Assembly: GCA_047630355.1 (NCBI GenBank)
Contig: JBLHXN010000008.1
Span: 1-58,984 of the forward strand
Source: JANQUM01 sp047630355
GTDB lineage: Bacteria; Bacteroidota; Bacteroidia; Cytophagales; Spirosomataceae
Length of the DNA stretch: 58,984 nucleotides
Direction: 5' to 3'
Position 1 is the first letter of the stretch. Every line of letters begins with the position of its first letter. Shown here one piece after another: positions 52,769 through 58,984 of this stretch. A model generated the notes under the pieces. That model saw nothing but the letters and a program-made list of their open reading frames with translations, made no database searches and had not been told where the DNA came from. The translations under genes and the position numbers were made by a program.

Positions 52769-54286
52769 TTACACCAACAAGTCCTTCACCACATGACCGT
52801 GAACATCCGTCAAGCGGTAGCGGCGACCTTGTGATTTGAACGTAAGTTGCTCGTGGTCAATGCCCATGAGGTGCATCAGCGTAGCGTGGAAATCGTGGAC
52901 GTGAACGGGGTTTTTTGTGATATTATAACTGAAATCATCTGTTTCACCGTAGGTAAAACCGGGTTTTACGCCCGCTCCCGCCATCCACATCGTGAAGCAA
53001 CGCGGGTGGTGATCTCGTCCGTAATTTTCTTTCTCTAATCTTCCTTGAGAATAAACGGTTCGCCCAAATTCACCGCCCCAAACTACAAGCGTATCTTCTA
53101 ACAATCCACGTTGTTTTAAGTCAATAATCAAGGCGGCGGTTGCCTGATCGGTATTTTTACACTGATTGGCAATTCCGCCTGGCAGTCCACCGTGCTGATC
53201 CCAGCCCTGATGATAGAGCTGCACAAATTTCACATCTTTCTCCAGTAATTTTCTCGCTAATAAACAATTAGCAGCGTATGTTCCTGAATCTCGGCTATCC
53301 GGGCCATAAAGGTCAAATATGTCATCGGGTTCGTCGTCGGTACTCATAACTTCGGGTACGGAAGTCTGCATCTTGAACGCCATTTCGTATTGAGCAATTC
53401 GGGCGTCAACTTCCGGGTCTGCGATTCCTTCGTTTTGAAATTGGTTTAGTTTTTTCAAGTAATCCAACATTTCTGCCCGGTCTTCGCCGTCGTAACCTTC
53501 AGGGTTATTCAGATACAGAACGGGGTCTTTCCCCGAACGAAACTGAACACCTTGGTGCTCAGTTGGCAGGAAACCATTTCCCCACAAGCGAGAATATAAC
53601 GGCTGACCACCCGCATTTTTAGAAACCAGTACAATGAAAGAAGGCAGGTTTTCATTGTCAGAACCCAAGCCGTAACTCAACCACGAGCCCATAGATGGGC
53701 GACCAGGTAACTGATGTCCAGTCTGAAAAAAAGTGATCGCGGGATCGTGATTAATGTGGTCTGTAAAAGTGGATTTAATGATGCATAATTCGTCAATCAC
53801 TTGGGCGGTGTAAGGCAACAAGTCGCTGATCCACGTATCATTCTTACCATGCTGTTTAAAACCAATAAACGACGGAGCAATAGGGAAGCTGCTCTGATTG
53901 GCACTCATCCCCGTTAATCGCTGTTCACCCCGCACAGATTCGGGTAAGTTCTTTCCGAACATATCCACCAATTTTGGTTTATAGTCAAAGGTTTCAAATT
54001 GCGACGGGCCACCACTCATAAAGAGGTAAACTACCCGCTTGGCTTTCGGGGCGATGTGCGGCAAAGCAGCAAGAATTTGCTTCTGCATTTCTTCGTCGCT
54101 CAATGCTCCAGTGTTCGCCTGCTTCTCGCTACCGTATAAATTATTTGCCTCGAACAGTGAGCCTAATGCTACCGCTCCCAGTCCAAGTGAAGTTTTGGTC
54201 AAGAAATTACGGCGGTCTATTTTCTTATTTATCCGTTCGAACTCCGGTGTGTGGAGCTTAAATTCGTCGTTATGATGATGTCCCAT
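52769..54286 (-). CDS. DUF1501 protein with twin-arginine signal
   Basis: A 505-residue protein. The N-terminal signal RRNFLTKTSLGLGAVALGSL starts at residue 25, after a His-rich stretch. The sulfatase-like DUF1501 core has VVYLFMSGGPSQFETFDYKP, VQLYHQGWDQHGG and TLVVWGGEFGRTVYSQGR, ending with THVHDFHATLMHLMGIDHE-type residues (VHVHDFHATLMHLMGI). It is exported folded to the periplasm. It follows the PSD1 gene by 10 bp as a pair. Such pairs are best known from Planctomycetes and are implicated in polysaccharide or sulfate-ester metabolism, but function is not established. Confidence 0.92.
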   Translation of the reverse strand: MGHHHNDEFKLHTPEFERINKKIDRRNFLTKTSLGLGAVALGSLFEANNLYGSEKQANTGALSDEEMQKQILAALPHIAPKAKRVVYLFMSGGPSQFETFDYKPKLVDMFGKNLPESVRGEQRLTGMSANQSSFPIAPSFIGFKQHGKNDTWISDLLPYTAQVIDELCIIKSTFTDHINHDPAITFFQTGHQLPGRPSMGSWLSYGLGSDNENLPSFIVLVSKNAGGQPLYSRLWGNGFLPTEHQGVQFRSGKDPVLYLNNPEGYDGEDRAEMLDYLKKLNQFQNEGIADPEVDARIAQYEMAFKMQTSVPEVMSTDDEPDDIFDLYGPDSRDSGTYAANCLLARKLLEKDVKFVQLYHQGWDQHGGLPGGIANQCKNTDQATAALIIDLKQRGLLEDTLVVWGGEFGRTVYSQGRLEKENYGRDHHPRCFTMWMAGAGVKPGFTYGETDDFSYNITKNPVHVHDFHATLMHLMGIDHEQLTFKSQGRRYRLTDVHGHVVKDLLV

Positions 54287-54296
54287 TTTTTATATT

Positions 54297-57200
54297 CTAT
54301 CTCCGCATCAATGCAGCGTCGCTGTTTAAAATCACGTTTGCTACCACCGCATTGGCGGCAACTAATGGCATATCTAATTCAGGGTTTATTTCATAAAACC
54401 CGGTTTCAAGCCAGCCTTTCGCTTTTGATATAGATGCGTTGAATTTGCTAAGTTCTTTCTGTTGTAATTCTTTCAATAAGGCCAATTCCTTCGCTTTGGG
54501 TAGTTTACCCGTTAACTTATTGTACGTAATCATAATGGACTTTTCTACGTTTTCTTCTTTCGCCATTCGCTCGCCCAAAACTTTTGAAACCTCCACAAAG
54601 GTCGGGTCGTTCAGCGTAACTAATGCCTGTAAAGGCGTGTTAGTTTTTTGCCGACGGACTACGCAATAACTTCGCGAAGTAGCGTCAAACGTACCCAACG
54701 TAGGATTTTGCACGGAGCGTTTTACGATTACGTACAAACTCCGGCGATAAACTTCATCCGTAGTATCCGGAATATAAGTCGCCCCATTTATTCGCCAAAG
54801 ACCATCTGGTTGGTAAGGCTTTACGCTCGGTCCACCCATCTTTTTATTCAGCAAACCCGAAGCCGCCAACGCGTTATCCCGAATCATTTCGGCGGTTAAA
54901 CGTCGGGCAGGACCACGAGCAAGAAGTCTATTTTCTTTATCCCGATTTAATAATTCTTTACTCGTTTTAGAATCCTGCTGATACGCCGCAGACATCACCA
55001 TTTCTTTGATTATTTTTTTCACATCCCAATCGGATTCAGTGAACGAAACTGCGAGGTAATCAAGTAATTTCGGGTGCGATGGCAATTCTCCCTGATTCCC
55101 GAAGTCTTCGGCAGTTTTCACCAATCCGATTCCGAAAATATTTTGCCATAACCTGTTTACCGCCACTCGTGCCGTTAGCGGATGATCCGGATGCGTAAGC
55201 CACTGAGCAAGTCCGTAGCGATTCTTCGGAAGGTTTTTGGGCATTGGCAAAATGCGGTCCGGCGTGTTTGGGAATACTTGTTCGCCGGGAGAATCGTAAT
55301 TCCCGCGTTCCAATAAAAAGGATGGTTTCGGAGTATCAGATTCTTTCATGACCATCAATTCCTGTACCTCTTCGGTCGCATCTGACAAAGCGTTGCGTTC
55401 GTTTTTCAATTCATTTCGTAACGTAATACTCGGTTGGTGAACGGCACTGAAATAGTAGTCTTCCAAAGCTTTTTTATTGCTTTTTCCTTTATCCCACGTT
55501 TCTTTTCCGGCAAGTACCGCAACTTCGAAATCAGTGAGTTTTCGATCGTAAACAAATACATCGTCCACGATTCCGTTTTTAAAACCATTCCCCCGATACC
55601 AGCCGCCAACTTGCAGACCGGGTTGCGTTTTTACATGTTGGGTGAAGAGAATATCTTTCGCTAAGTCATCTACCTCGGTAATGGTTTCCAGCTTTTTACC
55701 GTCCATGAATAAGTACAAACCTTTCGCTTTTGAGCTTCCGTCGTAGACGAGTGTAAGGTGCGTCCATTTTCCCTTCTGAACTTTCTCTTTACTAACCTTC
55801 ATAATCGCGTTGGCGGGGGCGGCGTGTGCCATCGTAATTTCGAGCGTTCCGTCTTTGCGACCATACACGTGAAAGCCCCGAAAGTTGTACATCCGTTCGG
55901 CTAGTGACTTATGAAAAATAACGCCTTCTTTAAAATCCTGCGGAATAAAAACATCCATTCCAATGGTAAACGGTTCGCCTTTTCGGAAAACGCCCACTTC
56001 ACCAAAGTCAATCCACATATCTCCATTTAATAAAATGCCTTTCCCCGTTTTTCCTTCGGTGAATACTGTCTTTTCTCTTTGTTCAAATTCACGAGTGGTA
56101 AAAGCAACTTGCTTAGGGTTTTGGGCATTTTTTAAGCCATTTTTATCAAAGTCATACTTAGCAAGCAGTCCAATCGTTGGGTAGGCTTGTTTGATAAATT
56201 GCTTATCCCCACCATCGTTAATCCATTTATAAAAATCAGCCTTTGAGCCAACTCGTAACTTCGCCAGTTGTTGCTCTTTTGAAGTTAGTTTTTCGTTGAT
56301 AAATTTTACCAGTTTTTCTTCCTCAGCGGTTGGCAAAAGTAATGTTGGTGCCGGCATGGCATCATCCCACGATATTTGTCCGGCTTCCCGAACATTATTG
56401 AAGAAACTGTAAAACTGATAATACTCTTTCTGCGAAATAGGATCGTATTTATGGTCGTGACATTTGGCACAGCCTACGGAGATTCCTAAAAAGGCATCGC
56501 CCAATGTATTGGTTCGGTCAACTACGTACTCCGACTGAAATTCTTCTTCAATAATTCCGCCTTCCATATTCTGCTGATGATTGCGGTTAAACGCCGTGGC
56601 AATCAACATTTCCTCTGTCGGGTTCGGCATTAAATCTCCGGCAAGTTGCCAATGAATGAATTTATCATAGGGCATATTTTCGTTGAAAGCCTTAATTACC
56701 CAATCGCGGTAAGGCGACATATCCCGCAACCGATCAACGGTATAACCGTGCGAATCCGCAAAGCGGGCAACGTCTAACCAATCAGCAGCGAGGCGTTCTC
56801 CAAAAGCGGAAGAATTTAGCAAGCGGTCAATTACTTTTTCGTACGCGTTGGGAGATTTATCTTTCAAAAAGGTCTGCTGTTCTTTTAGCGTCGGTGGTAA
56901 ACCCGTCAGGTCAAAACTCACCCGCCGGAGGAGTGTACGTTTGTCGGCTTGCTTACTGGGTTTCAGTTTCAAATTTTCTAATTTGGCAAGCACAAAATTG
57001 TCAATTGAATTTTTAATCCAATCTTCATTTTCAACTTCGGGCAATTCCTCTTTTTCAGGTTTCACAAACGCCCAGTGCGGTTTATACTCCGCTCCGTCGT
57101 CAATCCATTTAATCAACACGGCCTTTTCGTAAGCAGTTAATGTCAGATGAGATTGCGGCGTGGGCATTATGTAATCAGGGTCTTCGGAGAGAATTCGGTG

Positions 57201-57488
57201 AAACACTTGACTATCTTCTAAGTCACCTGGATCAATGGCGTAATTCCCTTCGTTTTCTGGGAGTTCGCCGTAAGCAGCTTCCGACAAGTCGAGCCGTAAA
57301 CCGGCTTTTTGCTTTGCCATATCAGGTCCGTGACAAGCGAAGCACTTATCCGAAAGAATTGGTTTTACGTGTAAGTTATAATCTAGCTCTTCCGGTAGTT
57401 CCCGCATGGCAACTCTCACCTCTTTTGGGAGGTCAGGAGAACAGGAAAAAGTGGTTAACGCTAATAAAAAAAGAAAAAGGATTCTCAT
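54297..57488 (-). CDS. PSD1/planctomycete cytochrome c domain lipoprotein (DUF1549-LamG-DUF1553)
   Basis: A 1063-residue protein. The lipoprotein signal is FLFLLALTTFSCSP (Cys16). A PSC1-type cytochrome domain has one C-x-x-C-H (DKCFACHG, about residue 55) and AVLIKWIDDGAEY. DUF1549 follows (FVLAKLENLKLKPSKQAD...LPPT), with a second haem-like CAKCHDHKYDPISQ near residue 340. A LamG-like domain occupies about 480-680, and DUF1553 (YGLAQWLTHPDHPLTARVAVNRLWQ) the C-terminus. It is surface- or periplasm-anchored and pairs with the DUF1501 gene 10 bp downstream. Confidence 0.92.
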   Translation of the reverse strand: MRILFLFLLALTTFSCSPDLPKEVRVAMRELPEELDYNLHVKPILSDKCFACHGPDMAKQKAGLRLDLSEAAYGELPENEGNYAIDPGDLEDSQVFHRILSEDPDYIMPTPQSHLTLTAYEKAVLIKWIDDGAEYKPHWAFVKPEKEELPEVENEDWIKNSIDNFVLAKLENLKLKPSKQADKRTLLRRVSFDLTGLPPTLKEQQTFLKDKSPNAYEKVIDRLLNSSAFGERLAADWLDVARFADSHGYTVDRLRDMSPYRDWVIKAFNENMPYDKFIHWQLAGDLMPNPTEEMLIATAFNRNHQQNMEGGIIEEEFQSEYVVDRTNTLGDAFLGISVGCAKCHDHKYDPISQKEYYQFYSFFNNVREAGQISWDDAMPAPTLLLPTAEEEKLVKFINEKLTSKEQQLAKLRVGSKADFYKWINDGGDKQFIKQAYPTIGLLAKYDFDKNGLKNAQNPKQVAFTTREFEQREKTVFTEGKTGKGILLNGDMWIDFGEVGVFRKGEPFTIGMDVFIPQDFKEGVIFHKSLAERMYNFRGFHVYGRKDGTLEITMAHAAPANAIMKVSKEKVQKGKWTHLTLVYDGSSKAKGLYLFMDGKKLETITEVDDLAKDILFTQHVKTQPGLQVGGWYRGNGFKNGIVDDVFVYDRKLTDFEVAVLAGKETWDKGKSNKKALEDYYFSAVHQPSITLRNELKNERNALSDATEEVQELMVMKESDTPKPSFLLERGNYDSPGEQVFPNTPDRILPMPKNLPKNRYGLAQWLTHPDHPLTARVAVNRLWQNIFGIGLVKTAEDFGNQGELPSHPKLLDYLAVSFTESDWDVKKIIKEMVMSAAYQQDSKTSKELLNRDKENRLLARGPARRLTAEMIRDNALAASGLLNKKMGGPSVKPYQPDGLWRINGATYIPDTTDEVYRRSLYVIVKRSVQNPTLGTFDATSRSYCVVRRQKTNTPLQALVTLNDPTFVEVSKVLGERMAKEENVEKSIMITYNKLTGKLPKAKELALLKELQQKELSKFNASISKAKGWLETGFYEINPELDMPLVAANAVVANVILNSDAALMRR

Positions 57489-57718
57489 TTAAACAATAAT
57501 GGATTTTCTGTATGTCAAATATACAAACAACGGTCTATAATTAGTGGTACAAAAAAAGCCGCTAATAATATAATTTTTACCTGATAATTACCAGCTGGAG
57601 GGGTTTCAATTAATCAGAAACCTGAGCCGTTGTAACGTACAAAAGCACGGAACATTAATTTAAAGTATTTCCAACATACGTAAACTTTATCATCCTGCTT
57701 ATAAGAACTTTATCTATT
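57489..57718. other. Intergenic gap between PSD1 gene and pseudogene
   Basis: About 230 bp of A+T-rich sequence. No gene or strong hairpin seen. Confidence 0.4.
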
Positions 57719-58373
57719 GTGAGCGTGGGTCCCCGCGGCTCATATGCCTTAGAAAACCTTGTCAAAGAATTAAACCAAAGCGGAAATATTGAAGTGCTTC
57801 TTTTTGAAATTACTCCACACATCGGAAACGGTCCGGTTTATAACGTAAATCAAGCAGAATCTAATTGGATTAATATAAACGAGCGAATCCTTCGCCTCAC
57901 AACGTAAGTTTGGCAATACGCTACTTCCTGAGTTCTCTTCTTATCATGAATGGGGCGGAAATTATTAAGCTCGATAAGCAATTAAAAAGATATACTTATA
58001 ATCCGCCCGTAGCAAGGTTGACAGAAGCTGGAGTGACGAACCTTAATACCGTGAATAATCCTGAAATTGAGTTAAAGAAAAAAGGTTGGGTCTTGAAAAA
58101 GAACGTCGAAAGTAACAACGTCGATATCATGATAAACTCCGTGCTTGACCCACCAAAGTTAAAGGCGGTCAACTCTTCAATTGTTAAAAATTTACTCGAC
58201 AAAGACTTAATCCAGGCAATTCACGATGACTTTGGAGTGCATATCGACAATAATTACTACGTACCCTCTAGAAACAAGGCATATCAATTACACTATTAGG
58301 TAGATTAGCTAAGGGGACGGTTATTGGTGTTGATGCCATTCTTAAGTATTTTGGAGAACGCTCCGTAATGTGA
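57719..58373 (+). pseudogene. Remnant of FAD/NAD(P)-binding oxidoreductase
   Basis: A GTG-initiated piece (VGPRGSYALENLVKELNQSG, then ITPHIGNGPVYNVNQAESNW) is the FAD-binding N-terminus of a family of usually about 600 residues. A stop at 57907 is followed by a second piece (from about 57940: IKLDKQLKRYTYNPPVARLT, then VLDPPKLKAVNSSIVKNLLD) ending in a frameshift near 58290. The third piece, LLGRLAKGTVIGVDAILKYF followed by GERSVM, is the typical C-terminus. A large internal deletion plus frameshifts left about one third of the gene. Confidence 0.7.
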
Positions 58374-58445
58374 GCAACCAAAGCAGTAAAAAGGCATGCT
58401 AAATTATTGCAGCCCGCATCGAAATGAGAAGAACTTATTTTATAA

Positions 58446-58835
58446 CTACGCCGAAACCAAGCTCTTTGCCCACGCTTGGCTTTCTGCGTAAGTTGAAAAA
58501 ACTTTGAACTCAACCGGATTCTGCTGCACGGTAAAGATGAATTTTAGCACATTCCGCATCAACGCCCCAGGGATTACGTAGGCAACTCCGCGGCAATACC
58601 TTTTAATGAGATTTTCGTTTTCTTTCATCCAAGCGGCTTGTTTGAGTTGGTATTTCACATTTGGAATCGGGGCATTGGTCAATTCAAAAATCAAAGCGAA
58701 CTCCTCTTTCCGCTCGTAATTGTTTCTAAGTTCGTCCAGGTACAACTGAAAATTCTCTTTCGTTTCCTTTTCTCCGGTAAAATGAATGCTGATTACAGGA
58801 AACTCAGAGCGGTCAAAGGTGGCGTATAAATTCAT
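58446..58835 (-). CDS. Small SpoIIAA/STAS-like hypothetical protein
   Basis: A 129-residue protein of alternating strands and helices: FPVISIHFTGEKETKENFQLYLDEL, FALIFELTNAP, then VAYVIPGALMRNVLKFIF and FKVFSTYAESQAWAKSLV at the end. This layout matches SpoIIAA-like (STAS) small proteins found widely in Bacteroidota. Function unknown. Single gene near the window edge; 58836-58984 shows nothing further. Confidence 0.7.
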   Translation of the reverse strand: MNLYATFDRSEFPVISIHFTGEKETKENFQLYLDELRNNYERKEEFALIFELTNAPIPNVKYQLKQAAWMKENENLIKRYCRGVAYVIPGALMRNVLKFIFTVQQNPVEFKVFSTYAESQAWAKSLVSA

Positions 58836-58984
58836 GTTTTTGGGATTATTTAGTGGTTAACAATTAAACATACGCAAACGCTTTACTGTTTTGAGTTTGA
58901 GCATTTTCAATAACTACTTTGCAGAATTTCTAATTCAGCTCCCAACCACTTCAAAATTCGTCAAATCATCCGAAAAAGAAGTGA

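Noticed and set aside
57140..57499. 119-codon plus-strand frame
   Set aside because: Antisense to the cytochrome domain of the PSD1 gene, which has the C-x-x-C-H motif.

Overview
The window reads as a chromosomal segment of a Bacteroidota bacterium, most likely Cytophagales. Evidence: FabG/RsmI, a long-form NusB beside DUF1573 and YajC, DUF255, DUF721 and KirBac genes, candidate promoters of the TTG / TAnnTTTG type with no clear Shine-Dalgarno runs, and a DUF1501 + PSD1 cytochrome pair. Base composition is moderately A+T-rich. The 4.3-8.7 kb island is visibly richer in A+T than its surroundings. No replication origin, CRISPR array, IS transposase or prophage gene was seen.

Layout. 1-2.5 kb: a truncated von Willebrand-like membrane protein, fabG and rsmI, all leftward. 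2.5-3.7 kb: a gap holding two related 45-codon membrane micropeptide genes. 3.7-4.0 kb: a pterin dehydratase. 4.3-8.7 kb: a tightly overlapping three-gene operon (ParB-like DGNRR protein, SNF2-type ATPase, DUF3883 putative nuclease) that looks like an unnamed defence system. 8.7-9.2 kb: a tRNA-Ser(UGA) gene and, beside it, a decayed duplicate of its 3' half and terminator. 9.4-21.9 kb: saccharopine dehydrogenase-like enzyme, M16 and S9 peptidases, metallo-beta-lactamase-fold hydrolase, homing-type HNH endonuclease, very large NtrY-like histidine kinase, IscA-like protein, YtxH protein, RRM protein. 22-31.3 kb: dipeptidase, lipoprotein pseudogene, methyltransferase, thioredoxin-fold lipid/envelope protein, YdcF, LD-carboxypeptidase, KirBac channel, DUF721, then the yajC-DUF1573-ytxH-nusB operon. 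31.4-40.3 kb: S41 peptidase, decayed lipoprotein, DUF255 protein, photolyase and the IorA/IorB molybdenum hydroxylase. 40.3-46.7 kb: hairpin repeats, DUF3223 protein, ispF, ileS with two related in-frame insertions, pxpB. 47-52.3 kb: XRE-membrane regulator, Hsp20, ECF-type sigma factor with two small membrane proteins, RES/Xre toxin-antitoxin, methyltransferase. 52.3-59 kb: pseudogenes flanking the DUF1501/PSD1 pair, ending in a small SpoIIAA-like protein.

The intergenic regions are unusually informative. At least three families of short palindromes recur: (i) hairpins with divergent stems followed by constant CTTTGTAG, (ii) hairpins with divergent stems and a constant AGGA loop, (iii) REP-like arms resembling GTTCGAGC / GCTCGAAC with TGTCAG ends. 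Five decayed genes were found in the gaps. The most promising undescribed items are the twin micropeptides, the ParB/SNF2/DUF3883 operon, the paired insertions in IleS and the hairpin families.
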